A model generated the notes under the pieces. That model saw only the letters and a list, made by a program, of their open reading frames with translations. It was not told where the DNA came from and searched no databases. From Mycolicibacterium phocaicum (GTDB lineage Bacteria > Actinomycetota > Actinomycetes > Mycobacteriales > Mycobacteriaceae), in assembly GCF_010731115.1 (NCBI RefSeq), contig NZ_AP022616.1, positions 1,984,001 through 2,048,000 of the forward strand: a stretch of DNA of 64,000 nt. The letters run 5' to 3'. The position numbers and the translations under genes are program-made. Shown here one piece after another: positions 39,267 to 49,383 of the stretch (position 1 is the first letter of the stretch; each line of letters opens with the position of its first letter).

Positions 39267-40919
39267 GTGACGCGCACCACTGCCTCCACCGAGGCCGACC
39301 AGCATTTGCTGAACGGATTCGTTCCGTTCCCGCACGAACGCGCCGAGCGCTACCGCCAGGCCGGCTACTGGGTCGGCAAACCACTGGACAGCATCCTTTC
39401 CGACGCCGCACGCCAGTGGCCGGACGGTGTCGCCGCCGTCGACCCGTCCGCGTCATACACATTTGCTCAACTCGATCAGCTGGCCTCCGAAGCAGCCGCC
39501 GGGTTCGCCGCTCTCGGCATCGGAACCGGCGACCGGGTACTGCTGCAAATGCCCAACACCGCCGACTTCGCCATCGCCCTGTTCGGGCTGCTGCGCGCGG
39601 GCGCGGTGCCCGTCATGTGCCTGCCCGCCCACCGCCGCGCCGAGCTCAGCCATTTCGCCACGGTCAGCGGCGCCGTCGCCCTCGTCATCGCCGACCGGTT
39701 CGGCGGCTTCGACTACCGCGACATGGCGCGCGAACTGGTCGCCGAGCACCCGCTCCTGCGGCAGGTGGTCGTCGACGGCGATGCCGGCGAATTCACCAGC
39801 TGGACTTCCCTTTTCGGCCACGGATCGGCAGCCGCACCGACGATCAACACCGCGGAACCCGCCCTGCTCCTGGTATCCGGCGGCACCACCGGGGCACCGA
39901 AGCTCATCCCCCGCACCCATGACGACTACTACTACAACGCCACCGCCAGCGCCGCGCTGTGCGAAATGACCGGCGACGACGTGTATCTGACGGTGTTGCC
40001 GGCGGCGCACAACTTCCCGCTGTCCTGCCCGGGAATGCTCGGCGCCATGTCCGTCGGTGCCACCACCGTCTTCACCACCGACCCCAGCCCGGAGTCCGCG
40101 TTCGCGACCATCGCCCGGCACCACGTCACCGTCTGCGCTCTGGTGCCCGCGCTGGCCACCCTGTGGACGCAGGCCTGCGATTGGGAACCGCAGCGCCCCA
40201 CCACTTTGCGACTGCTCCAGGTCGGCGGCGCCAAGCTGTCCGCACCGGATGCGGCGGCCGCGCGCGACGCGCTGACGCCCGGCCTGCAACAGGTTTTCGG
40301 CATGGCCGAAGGGCTGATCAACTACACCCGCCCCGGGGACGATCCCGAACTGCTGGACCACACCCAAGGGGCACCGCTGTGCCCCGACGACGAATTGCGC
40401 ATCGTCGACGACGAGGGCGCCGACGTGCCGGTCGGCGGCGAGGGCGAACTGCTGGTGCGCGGGCCGTACACCCTGGGCGGCTACTACCGGGCCCCTTCCG
40501 ACAACGAGCGGTCGTTCAGCCCCGACGGCTTCTACCGCAGCGGGGACCGGGTGCGCCGCCGCGCCGACGGCTACCTCGAGGTCACCGGCCGCATCAAGGA
40601 CGTCATCCACCGGGGCGGCGAGACCATCTCGGCGCTCGATCTCGAGGAACACCTGCTCACGCACCCGTCGATCCGGGCTGCGGCCGCCGTCCCGGTACCC
40701 GACCCGTACCTCGGCGAAAAGATCTGCGCGGTGGTGGTTTTCAGCGGACCTGCCGTCAGCCTCAGCGACCTCAACGGCTACCTCGATGACCGCGGTGTCG
40801 CGGTCCACAGCCGGCCTGACACCCTGATCGCCCAGACGTCACTGCCGGTGACCGCGGTCGGCAAGGTCGACAAGAAAGCCATCACCCGAAACCTCACCAC
40901 ATCTCGCGAGCAGACGTAA
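39267..40919 (+). CDS. mbtA: Salicyl-AMP ligase
   Basis: A 550-residue stand-alone aryl-adenylating enzyme that activates salicylate with ATP and loads it on the aryl carrier of MbtB. The AMP-binding P-loop is LLVSGGTTGAPKLIPRTH, followed by QVFGMAEGLINYTR, FYRSGDRVRR and the catalytic Lys near the C-terminus (TAVGKVDKKAITR). GTG start at 39267. The last codons are part of a large inverted repeat. It is the start of the plus-strand side of the mycobactin locus, under the shared IdeR boxes. Confidence 0.95.
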   Translation: MTRTTASTEADQHLLNGFVPFPHERAERYRQAGYWVGKPLDSILSDAARQWPDGVAAVDPSASYTFAQLDQLASEAAAGFAALGIGTGDRVLLQMPNTADFAIALFGLLRAGAVPVMCLPAHRRAELSHFATVSGAVALVIADRFGGFDYRDMARELVAEHPLLRQVVVDGDAGEFTSWTSLFGHGSAAAPTINTAEPALLLVSGGTTGAPKLIPRTHDDYYYNATASAALCEMTGDDVYLTVLPAAHNFPLSCPGMLGAMSVGATTVFTTDPSPESAFATIARHHVTVCALVPALATLWTQACDWEPQRPTTLRLLQVGGAKLSAPDAAAARDALTPGLQQVFGMAEGLINYTRPGDDPELLDHTQGAPLCPDDELRIVDDEGADVPVGGEGELLVRGPYTLGGYYRAPSDNERSFSPDGFYRSGDRVRRRADGYLEVTGRIKDVIHRGGETISALDLEEHLLTHPSIRAAAAVPVPDPYLGEKICAVVVFSGPAVSLSDLNGYLDDRGVAVHSRPDTLIAQTSLPVTAVGKVDKKAITRNLTTSREQT

Positions 40920-40970
40920 AACTGTCGATTTTCGACTGATATCGACAGTTTTCGGTCTGCTCGCGGGAGA
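40902..40970. terminator. Large hairpin at the 3' end of mbtA
   Basis: Left arm 40902-40929 and right arm 40941-40970 are reverse complements over about 28 bp with two extra bases and one mismatch, and an 11-nt loop. The left arm encodes the last five residues of MbtA. It ends with TCTCCCGCGAGC in the complementary sense, as does the repeat at 8197-8208. Probable terminator and dispersed intergenic repeat. Confidence 0.75.
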
Positions 40971-40999
40971 AACCGACCCCCGCAAGGAGCCAGTCCCCC

Positions 41000-41665
41000 A
41001 TGTCCGATACCCCGAAGACCCTGCGCGAGTACATCGTCAACACCGCGATCAACACCATTCCGCCACTGATCGCGTACTACGTGCTGCGCGTGTTCGACTT
41101 CGAGCCCTACCTGGCGCTGGTCGGGGCGATCATCACCGCGGCCTTGCAGGGCGCGCTGACCATGGTGCGCAAGCGGAAGGTCGAGCCCGCGAACGTAGTG
41201 GTGATCGTCGGTGCGGCGTGCTCGCTGATCATCGCACTGACCACCAAGAACCCGCGCATCGTTCAGGCCCTCGAGCTCGTCCCGATGTCACTGTTGGTCT
41301 GGTCGTTCGCCATCAGCGGGCTGCTGCGCAAGCCAAATTCGAAGAAGATGGCAGGCGTCATCTCGCCCGCGCTGGCCGAAGCGGCCCTGCCCGAACGCGG
41401 CTGGCCCGAGCAGAGCATCCAGGATTGGCACCGGTTGCACACGCAGCTGTGCATCGGGCTCGGGCTGCTCTGTGGTTTCTACCCCGTCTTCGCGCTGTAC
41501 ATGATCTTCAACTACCCGGTCGACATCTCGCAGTTCGTCATCGTCGCGACCGGACCCACCCTCGTCGTACTCTGCATCGTCTTCGCGGTGGCCCGCGTTC
41601 GCCGGTTCGTCGGGCACCACGACGCGGCCGCCGACACCGCGGTGATCGCCGGCGGGTCTGAGTAG
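41000..41665 (+). CDS. Multi-pass membrane protein (VC0807-like)
   Basis: A 221-residue integral membrane protein. Five or six hydrophobic helices are visible at about residues 15-33, 37-52, 62-80, 90-105, 145-170 and 178-200. The pattern IPPLIAYYVLRVFDFEPYLALVGAIITAALQG resembles the VC0807 / septation-protein-A-like family of unknown function. A good AAGGAG ribosome site precedes the ATG. It lies 80 bp after mbtA, beyond the hairpin, and 43 bp before the acyltransferase gene. Its place in the siderophore locus suggests, but does not prove, a link to iron acquisition or envelope physiology. Confidence 0.7.
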   Translation: MSDTPKTLREYIVNTAINTIPPLIAYYVLRVFDFEPYLALVGAIITAALQGALTMVRKRKVEPANVVVIVGAACSLIIALTTKNPRIVQALELVPMSLLVWSFAISGLLRKPNSKKMAGVISPALAEAALPERGWPEQSIQDWHRLHTQLCIGLGLLCGFYPVFALYMIFNYPVDISQFVIVATGPTLVVLCIVFAVARVRRFVGHHDAAADTAVIAGGSE

Positions 41666-41708
41666 TCACACTCATCCGCGCCGCGCGGCGCTCGGGCATC
41701 ATCAGGTC

Positions 41709-43049
41709 ATGCCCAGACTGTTGCCCGACTTCCGCGCCGTGATCGACGGCACCGCGCCCGACCGGGACCGCAGCATCGACGTGGCCCGGCTGAGCGCACT
41801 GCTGGTGGTGATGTTCGGCCACTGCGCGCTGTTGCTCGCCACCATCACCGCCGACGGCGTCCAGATCGGCAACACCCTGGGCGCCGTCCCCCGACTGCAA
41901 CCGGCCACCTGGGTACTCCAGGTCATGCCGCTGTTCTTCTTCGCCGGAGCCGCAGCGGGCGTGCACAGTTGGCGGGACGGGACGCCCTGGGGCACCTGGC
42001 TTTTCACCCGGGCGCAGCGGCTGTGCCGGCCGGCGCTGTGGTACCTGGGCGCGTGGACGGTCGCCTTGATCGCGGTCCGGTTCACCATGGGCGCCGAATC
42101 CGCAGCCGCACTGGGCAACGAGGCGGTGGCCCTGCTCTGGTTCCTCGGCACCTACCTGATCGTGCTGGCATTCGTCCCCGCACTGGCCCGGTTGCGGTCG
42201 GCACGTGCTGCCGCGTTGGTCATCGCTGTCCTCCTGGTGGTCACGGCGCTCGGTGACTGGGCCCGGATCAGCACGCACACGTTGGCGGCGGGCGCGGCGA
42301 ATCTCGTTGTGGTCTGGCTGATTCCGATGGTCATCGGCGCGGTCTACGCGCACCGATTCGTCACTGCCGGCAGGGCGCTGATCGTGGCGGCCGGCGCGCT
42401 GGCCGTCCAGGTGGCGGTTGCCAGGTTCGGGCCGTACGACGTGTCACTGGTGGTCACCGGCACCGAGCGCATGTCGAACGTCACCCCGCCCACGCTTCTG
42501 CTTGCCCTGCAGTGCATCTGGATGTCCAGTCTGTTCATCGCCTGCGCCGGCGCGGTCCGCCGGTGGGCCCAGCGTCCCCGCGTCTGGTACCTGATCGTGG
42601 TCGGCAACAGCGGGGCGATGACCCTGTACCTGTGGCACATCGCCGCCATCGCCATCGCGACGTTCAGCCTGCATGCGGTGGGCCTGGACGCCTATGACCC
42701 TGCGGCCCCGCACTTCTGGCGCAACATCGCGATCCGGGCGCTGGTCTTCGCGGTGGTGATGACGGTCATGTTCCTGCTGCTGTCCCCGCTCGAGCACAAC
42801 CCGCTGTGGTGGTGGGATGCCCGGGTCCGGGCGACGGGACGCGCGGCAACCCTCGCCGGTGCGCTGATCTGTGCCGCCGGGGCCGCGCTCCTGCTGATGG
42901 CCAAGTACGGTCTGGGCACGACGTCGGGCTGGATGCTGCTGGCGCTGTTCACGGTCACCGTCGTCGCTGCCCGGATCAGCGCGGGACGACCGCCGGCGCG
43001 CCGCGAGGCTGCGGAAACGAGCCCCGCCGCCGGGATCAGTGCGCGCTGA
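41709..43049 (+). CDS. Membrane acyltransferase (acyltransferase-3 family)
   Basis: A 446-residue protein with about ten transmembrane helices. The start of the first helix block (DRSIDVARLSALLVVMFGHCALL) carries the R-x10-H type catalytic pattern of acyltransferase-3 proteins, and PLFFFAGAAAGVHSWRDG plus the WYLGAWT and FLGTYLIVLAFVPAL blocks fit. These enzymes O-acetylate or O-acylate extracytoplasmic sugars and lipids. The target is unknown here; a modification of a siderophore or envelope glycan is possible. Its 3' end overlaps the convergent peptidase-like gene by 14 bp. Confidence 0.78.
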   Translation: MPRLLPDFRAVIDGTAPDRDRSIDVARLSALLVVMFGHCALLLATITADGVQIGNTLGAVPRLQPATWVLQVMPLFFFAGAAAGVHSWRDGTPWGTWLFTRAQRLCRPALWYLGAWTVALIAVRFTMGAESAAALGNEAVALLWFLGTYLIVLAFVPALARLRSARAAALVIAVLLVVTALGDWARISTHTLAAGAANLVVVWLIPMVIGAVYAHRFVTAGRALIVAAGALAVQVAVARFGPYDVSLVVTGTERMSNVTPPTLLLALQCIWMSSLFIACAGAVRRWAQRPRVWYLIVVGNSGAMTLYLWHIAAIAIATFSLHAVGLDAYDPAAPHFWRNIAIRALVFAVVMTVMFLLLSPLEHNPLWWWDARVRATGRAATLAGALICAAGAALLLMAKYGLGTTSGWMLLALFTVTVVAARISAGRPPARREAAETSPAAGISAR

Positions 43050-43749
43050 CGAACGTCACGGTCGGCGTCGGTGCGCCCTTGACCAGCGTCGGCCCCGAAG
43101 CCGACATGACATAGGCCTCGTTGCCCGTCGGGTAGCCGCCGCCGTTGGTCGAGATGTGCACGTGCGTGTAGTGATTGGCGTCGGGGCCGCCGTAGTCCGG
43201 CATCCGGTGGGCGGTGCCGTCCGGGAAATAGATCGCCTGCCGCCAGATCACATGGTTCAGATCGAACTTCTGCGCGTTGGCCAGCACGTACGCCAGGATG
43301 CGGTCCCCGAGCGCCTTGCCGCCGGACGAACCGTAGTCGGGCACCATCACGTCCAGAGCCAGGCCCTCGGGGTGCCAGCGCAACGAGTCCGGACGGACGC
43401 CGGTCATGGTGTGGATCTCCGGGAACGTCGCGCTGACGGCCCGCTCGGCGAGGATGGTGTCGACCTGCAGTCCCCGTTCGGCGGCGACACCCACCGGCAA
43501 AGCGACGGTGCGCACCATGGCGCGGGAACTCTCGGCCGCCTCGGCGACCACCAGCGCACCCGGATGCGAAGCGGCCGAATCGGCCAGGACCACCTGCGCA
43601 CAGCAGACATCCACTTCACTGGCAGTGGTGACCGCGTGGGTCGCGGTGCCGGCGGTCACGAACGCCGTGGCCGGCATGACGAGCGCCGCCAGAGCCACCG
43701 ACCAACGGCGCCGGGAGCGCGTGTCAGTAGCTAATTCGGGCTTGTCCAC
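43036..43749 (-). CDS. Secreted LAS-type peptidase-like protein
   Basis: A 237-residue protein. An N-terminal hydrophobic stretch (about 17-37, RRWSVALAALVMPATAFVTAG) is a signal peptide or anchor. The C-terminal half has H-x6-D (His126, Asp133 in HPEGLALDV) and a closing HVH (His196, His198). This is the metal-ligand layout of the LAS/M15 superfamily (D-Ala-D-Ala peptidase fold), in the subgroup often called ARB_07466-like. It probably acts on peptidoglycan or binds it. The GTG start is set by the signal peptide. It is divergent from the MarR gene. Confidence 0.72.
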   Translation of the reverse strand: MDKPELATDTRSRRRWSVALAALVMPATAFVTAGTATHAVTTASEVDVCCAQVVLADSAASHPGALVVAEAAESSRAMVRTVALPVGVAAERGLQVDTILAERAVSATFPEIHTMTGVRPDSLRWHPEGLALDVMVPDYGSSGGKALGDRILAYVLANAQKFDLNHVIWRQAIYFPDGTAHRMPDYGGPDANHYTHVHISTNGGGYPTGNEAYVMSASGPTLVKGAPTPTVTFVSAH

Positions 43750-43790
43750 CGGTGCACCATACCCCGCAGGTCACCGTTTGGTAACGGCTT

Positions 43791-43815
43791 CAAATTTGGC
43801 AAACTGGTAAATTTG
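43791..43815. promoter_or_regulatory. Candidate MarR operator
   Basis: A perfect 7-bp inverted repeat (CAAATTT / AAATTTG) with 11-bp spacing lies 27 bp upstream of the MarR gene in a strikingly AT-rich patch. It is in the intergenic region shared with the divergent peptidase-like gene, a typical position for autoregulation by a MarR dimer. Confidence 0.45.
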
Positions 43816-43842
43816 CACTACCCCAGCCGAGGAGGAACCGCG

Positions 43843-44331
43843 GTGACCGCCCGTCCGAGAACCGCCGCCGAGCCGTCGGTCGACGCCATCGCCGACGCAC
43901 TCGTCACCGCATCGCGCCTGCTCCTGGACATCACCGCCCGCGCGGTGGCGGTCGTCGACGACACGCTGACGGTTCCCCAGTTGCGGGTGCTGGCGCTGCT
44001 GTCGTCACACGGTCCCACCAACCTGACCACGCTGGCCGCTCAACTCGATGTACAGCCCTCGACCGTCGGCCGGATGGCCGACCGCCTGGTCACCGCCGGT
44101 CTGATCGACCGGCACAGACACCCCAGCTCGGGCCGCGAGATGGTCGTCGAACTGACGCGCCGGGGACGGGCCGTCGTGGACACCGTGAGCGCCCGACGCC
44201 GCGCCGAGATCGCCCGGGTCGTCGAGGTCATGCCACCGCGTGAGCGCCTGGGCATGGTCCGCGCGCTGCATGCGTTCAGCGAAGCCGGTGGCGAACCGCC
44301 TGCCGATGCCCCGGCCGGCCTGGACTTCTAG
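43843..44331 (+). CDS. MarR-family transcriptional regulator
   Basis: A 162-residue winged-helix regulator. The recognition helix is LDVQPSTVGRMADRLVTAGLIDR, and the wing is HRHPSSGREMVVELTRRGR. The GTG at 43843 follows an AGGAGG ribosome site by 6 bp, so I prefer it to the ATG ten codons earlier. Its stop lies 1 bp from the stop of convergent mbtI. The ligand is unknown. Likely targets are itself and the divergent peptidase-like gene, through the AT-rich inverted repeat. Confidence 0.85.
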   Translation: MTARPRTAAEPSVDAIADALVTASRLLLDITARAVAVVDDTLTVPQLRVLALLSSHGPTNLTTLAAQLDVQPSTVGRMADRLVTAGLIDRHRHPSSGREMVVELTRRGRAVVDTVSARRRAEIARVVEVMPPRERLGMVRALHAFSEAGGEPPADAPAGLDF

Positions 44332-44332
44332 C

Positions 44333-45700
<1,368 letters not shown>

Positions 45701-45728
45701 CCAAAAAAACACTGCCCGCCCCTGTGAT

Positions 45729-47489
45729 TCAGGACCCAGCGCCGGCTTTCGCCTCGCGCTTCGCGACGGTCCATCCACTGGCCGACGTCCGTTGCGCCCA
45801 GAAATCGGCGTAGCGGCCGCCGCGCGCCATCAGCTGGTCATGCGTGCCGGTGTCGTCCACCGTGCCGCGGTCGGACAGCACGACGATGTTGTCGGCCGCG
45901 GTCACCGTCGACAGTTTGTGCGCGATCACGATCACGGTGCTGCGGTCCGCCAACTCGCGGATGGACGCGGCGACGTGACGTTCGTTCTCGGGATCCAGCG
46001 CGCTGGTGGCCTCGTCGAACAGCACCACCGGAGCGTTTTTCAGCAATGCGCGCGCGATCGAGACGCGTTGCCGTTCACCGCCGGACAGCGCCGTACCACC
46101 CTCACCGACGCGCGTCTGCCAGCCGGCCGGCAGCCGGTCCACGACGGACTGCAGACCCGCGGTGCGGGCCGCTTCCCGGATGTCGTCTTCGGACGCGGAC
46201 GGCGCACCGATCCGCACGTTCTCCCACAGGGTGTCGTCGAACAGGTAGACGTCCTGGAACACCAGCGACAGCTGGGCCATCAACTCTGCCGTGCTCTGGT
46301 CCCGTACATCGACGCCACCCACCCGGACCACGCCGGCGTCCACGTCGTAGAAGCGCGCCAGCAGACGGGTGATGGTGGTCTTGCCCGAGCCCGACGGACC
46401 GACCAGGGCGGTCATGGTGCCCGGCGCCGCGACGAAACCGACGTCCTCGAGCACACGGCGCCCCGGATAGCTGAAGGCGACGCCGTCCAGTTCAACCTGC
46501 CCGGGCAGCGAAACCGACTGCGGCGCAGCGGGTTCCGGAAGCGCGGGGGTGTCGAGTACCGACGTGATCCGGTCCAGTTCGGCACCGGCCATCCGCATCG
46601 CGGAGCCGTATTCGGCCAGTTCCGACAGTGGCGAGGTGAATCGCGCCGCGAGACCCAGGATGGCCACCAGCGTCACCGGGTTGATCTCGCCGCCGACGGC
46701 CAGCCAGACACCGACCGTGATGAGGCCGCCCAGCACCGCCTGCACGCCCACGCCGCTCAGCATCATGCCGGCCACCGAGGCCCACAGCGCCCGCTTGCCG
46801 ACCTGCTCCTGCTCGGCCAAAGCCCCTGTCAGCGGATCGAATTCGGCCCCGGTCCGCCCGAACGCCCGCAACACCGGCTGGCAGCGCGCGAACTCGATGA
46901 CCCGGGAGTTCACCTCGATCTCGGCGGCATGGGTGCGCGCCTCGGCCGACGCGATCAACGCGGCCGAGGCCCGGGTGGCGAGGATCAGGACCACCCCACC
47001 GGCCAGCGCGGCGACACCGATCCGCCAGTCGAAGACGAACAGCCCGACCACCACGGTCAGCGCACTGGTGGTGTTCACCACCAGTGGCGTCACCAGGTGG
47101 GCGCTACTCGTACCGACGAAAGTCGTGCCCTTGACCGCGATCTGGGACACCTGGCCGACCCGCTCGCGGGTGAACCAGCCCAGCGGCAGGGTGACCATGT
47201 GGTCGCCGAGCCGGTGGTGCAGCAGCCGCATGGTGGTCAGCGCCATCCGCATCGACTGCGCCGCCTGGACGTAGTGCGCGACGGCGCTGAGCAGCACCAC
47301 CACCGCCAGCACGACCAGCCAGCGCGCCGCCGCACCGACGTCACCGTCGAACAGGGCCAGTGAGATCGGCACCAGCAGCGTCATCGAAAGACCGTGCAGC
47401 AGGCCGTAACCGACGGCCCAGGCCAGGAAGCTGTACATGCGGCCGCGCTCCGGGCCGAGGATCCGCAGGAACCCGTTGATCATCGTCAT
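45729..47489 (-). CDS. ABC exporter-fold transporter subunit, IrtB-like
   Basis: A 586-residue half-transporter with six transmembrane helices (about 1-310) and an ATPase domain. Walker A is GPSGSGKTT, the signature LSGGERQRVSIARAL, and Walker B VVLFDEATSALDP, all intact with the catalytic Glu. It overlaps the upstream partner by 4 bp (ATGA), so the two form a heterodimer. It resembles IrtB of the mycobacterial IrtAB importer, which brings Fe-mycobactin inward despite its exporter fold. The IdeR box upstream of the pair and mbtI downstream tie it to siderophore transport. Direction of transport is inference. Confidence 0.85.
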   Translation of the reverse strand: MTMINGFLRILGPERGRMYSFLAWAVGYGLLHGLSMTLLVPISLALFDGDVGAAARWLVVLAVVVLLSAVAHYVQAAQSMRMALTTMRLLHHRLGDHMVTLPLGWFTRERVGQVSQIAVKGTTFVGTSSAHLVTPLVVNTTSALTVVVGLFVFDWRIGVAALAGGVVLILATRASAALIASAEARTHAAEIEVNSRVIEFARCQPVLRAFGRTGAEFDPLTGALAEQEQVGKRALWASVAGMMLSGVGVQAVLGGLITVGVWLAVGGEINPVTLVAILGLAARFTSPLSELAEYGSAMRMAGAELDRITSVLDTPALPEPAAPQSVSLPGQVELDGVAFSYPGRRVLEDVGFVAAPGTMTALVGPSGSGKTTITRLLARFYDVDAGVVRVGGVDVRDQSTAELMAQLSLVFQDVYLFDDTLWENVRIGAPSASEDDIREAARTAGLQSVVDRLPAGWQTRVGEGGTALSGGERQRVSIARALLKNAPVVLFDEATSALDPENERHVAASIRELADRSTVIVIAHKLSTVTAADNIVVLSDRGTVDDTGTHDQLMARGGRYADFWAQRTSASGWTVAKREAKAGAGS

Positions 47490-49288
47490 CGCGCCGCCTC
47501 CAATTCACCGGTGGCCGTATAGGTCTGCCACATGCGCGCGAAAACACCCTCCCGGGAAAGCAATTCATCATGCCGCCCCTGTTCGACGATGCGCCCGTCC
47601 CCCAGGACGACGATGTTGTCAGCGCCGACGATCGACCCCAACCGGTGGGCGATCACCAGCACCGTCCGGCCGTCGATCAGGGTCGACAGCGCCGCCTGGA
47701 TCTGCGCCTCGGAGTCCGGGTCGGCGAAGGCCGTGGCCTCGTCGAGCACCAGGATCGGGGTGTCGGCGAGCAGTGCGCGGGCGATGCTGATGCGCTGCGC
47801 CTCGCCGCCGGAGAAGTGTGCGTCCTCCCCGACCACCGAGTCATATCCGTTGGGCAGCGCCATGATCCGGTCGTGGATGTGCGCGGCGCGCGCGGCGGCG
47901 CGCACCGCATCGTCGTCGGCGCCCGCGCGGCCCAGCCGGATGTTGTCGGCCACGCTCATGCCGAGCAGCTGCACGTCCTGCAGGACGAAGCCGACGTGCC
48001 GGTACAGCACCGCCGGATCGATCTGGCGCACGTCCACGCCGCCGATGCGCACCGCACCCGCGGTGACGTCATGGAACCGCGGGACGAGCGTCGCCAGCGT
48101 GGACTTGCCACTGCCGGACGGCCCGACCAGCGCCGTGATGCTGCCGGCGGGCAGATCCAGTGAAATGTCTTGCAGCACCGTGTTTGTGCCGTCGTAGGAG
48201 AATTCGACGCCTGAGAATCGGACCGAATTGTCCTGTGGCACTTGCGGGTTCTCGGCGATCGGCAACTCGGGGGCGGTCAGCAGCGCCGTCAGCCGGCCGG
48301 CCGCGGCGACCGCCTGGCGGCTCGCGGCAGCGGAATACCCGACGGCCAGCACCGCGGTCGGGATGGTGACGGCGACGAGCGTCGAACCCAGCACCTCGAT
48401 GGGCGTCACCCAGCCGTTGCGGATGAACCACAGACCGCCGGCGAGGTTCACCAGCAGCACCACCGGCGCCTCGACGAACACCGATGACACCGCGCGCAGC
48501 CGGACCATGGGCCCGACGAATCCGGCGAAACCGTCGTTGAACTCATCGGCAGCGTCGGCGAATCGCTTGTGCGCCTTGCCGGTTTCCCCGAATGTCTTGA
48601 CGACCGAGACACCGGCGATGAACTCGACGATGGTCGCGCTGATCTGCGCGATGCCCTCGTTCATCTGCGCCATGCGGGCCATCGCGCCGCGCATCAGCAC
48701 GCCGTAGACCACGAGGTAGATCGGGATGGTGCCGATGGCCAGCAGCCCCAGCCGCCAGTCCAGGTACCAGCAGTACGCCAGGCCGAACGCCGGCGTGGCG
48801 AGCGCTCCGGTCTTCTCGACCGCGGCATGCGCCACCAGGTGGTGCAGTTCGCCGACGTCGTGCTGGACGGCCTTGCGCACCTCACCGGAGGATGTCGCGC
48901 CGAACCAGCCCAGCGGCAGCCGCCCGAGCGTGGCGACCAGTCGACGGCGCAACTCCGCCTGCAACTGCACGTCGGCGTGGTGGGTGAGCGTCAGCGCCAG
49001 GCCGCCGGCCAGGGTGCGCACCGCCAGGCCGCCGCCGACGAAGACCGCGACGATGGTCCACACCCGCGCCGCGTCGATCGGACCACCACTCAGCAGGTAC
49101 CGGCCCAGCTCGACGATGCCGATGAACGGCACCACGGTCGCGGCCGCGGCGATCAGCTGCAACAGCTGCGCCAGCGCGGCGCGGCCCCGCACCGGGGCCA
49201 GCAACTCCTTGAGCGCGACGCGGTCCTGCGCTGCCGCGAGCTTCGCCTGTTTGAGCTGCTCACGGGCCGACGGTTCTGCGTTGGTCAT
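47486..49288 (-). CDS. ABC exporter-fold transporter subunit, IrtA-like without reductase domain
   Basis: A 600-residue half-transporter. Six transmembrane helices (about 30-320) precede an ATPase with GPSGSGKST, the variant signature FSGGEAQRISIARAL and ILVLDEATAFADPDSE. IrtA of M. tuberculosis is, as I recall, about 860 residues with an N-terminal FAD-binding siderophore-interaction domain. That domain is absent here: the membrane part begins within 30 residues of the start. I chose ATG 49288 (MTNAEPSAREQL) with a GGAG site. A GTG at 49300 adds four residues and would be almost leaderless. Preceded by an IdeR box. Confidence 0.83.
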   Translation of the reverse strand: MTNAEPSAREQLKQAKLAAAQDRVALKELLAPVRGRAALAQLLQLIAAAATVVPFIGIVELGRYLLSGGPIDAARVWTIVAVFVGGGLAVRTLAGGLALTLTHHADVQLQAELRRRLVATLGRLPLGWFGATSSGEVRKAVQHDVGELHHLVAHAAVEKTGALATPAFGLAYCWYLDWRLGLLAIGTIPIYLVVYGVLMRGAMARMAQMNEGIAQISATIVEFIAGVSVVKTFGETGKAHKRFADAADEFNDGFAGFVGPMVRLRAVSSVFVEAPVVLLVNLAGGLWFIRNGWVTPIEVLGSTLVAVTIPTAVLAVGYSAAASRQAVAAAGRLTALLTAPELPIAENPQVPQDNSVRFSGVEFSYDGTNTVLQDISLDLPAGSITALVGPSGSGKSTLATLVPRFHDVTAGAVRIGGVDVRQIDPAVLYRHVGFVLQDVQLLGMSVADNIRLGRAGADDDAVRAAARAAHIHDRIMALPNGYDSVVGEDAHFSGGEAQRISIARALLADTPILVLDEATAFADPDSEAQIQAALSTLIDGRTVLVIAHRLGSIVGADNIVVLGDGRIVEQGRHDELLSREGVFARMWQTYTATGELEAAR

Positions 49289-49313
49289 ACGAATACCCAC
49301 TCCACCCGAAGAC

Positions 49314-49332
49314 TAAGGTTTGCCTAACCATA
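49314..49332 (-). promoter_or_regulatory. IdeR iron box of the ABC transporter operon
   Basis: TAAGGTTTGCCTAACCATA matches the IdeR consensus at 15 of 19 positions and partly overlaps a TAGTCT -10 candidate (49315-49310, minus strand). It lies 26 bp upstream of the first transporter gene, in the gap to hemW. Confidence 0.8.
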
Positions 49333-49383
49333 GCGACAGGCCGTCGGTTGCGGGCACCCGCCCGCTCCGGTTCGGTCGAGGGT

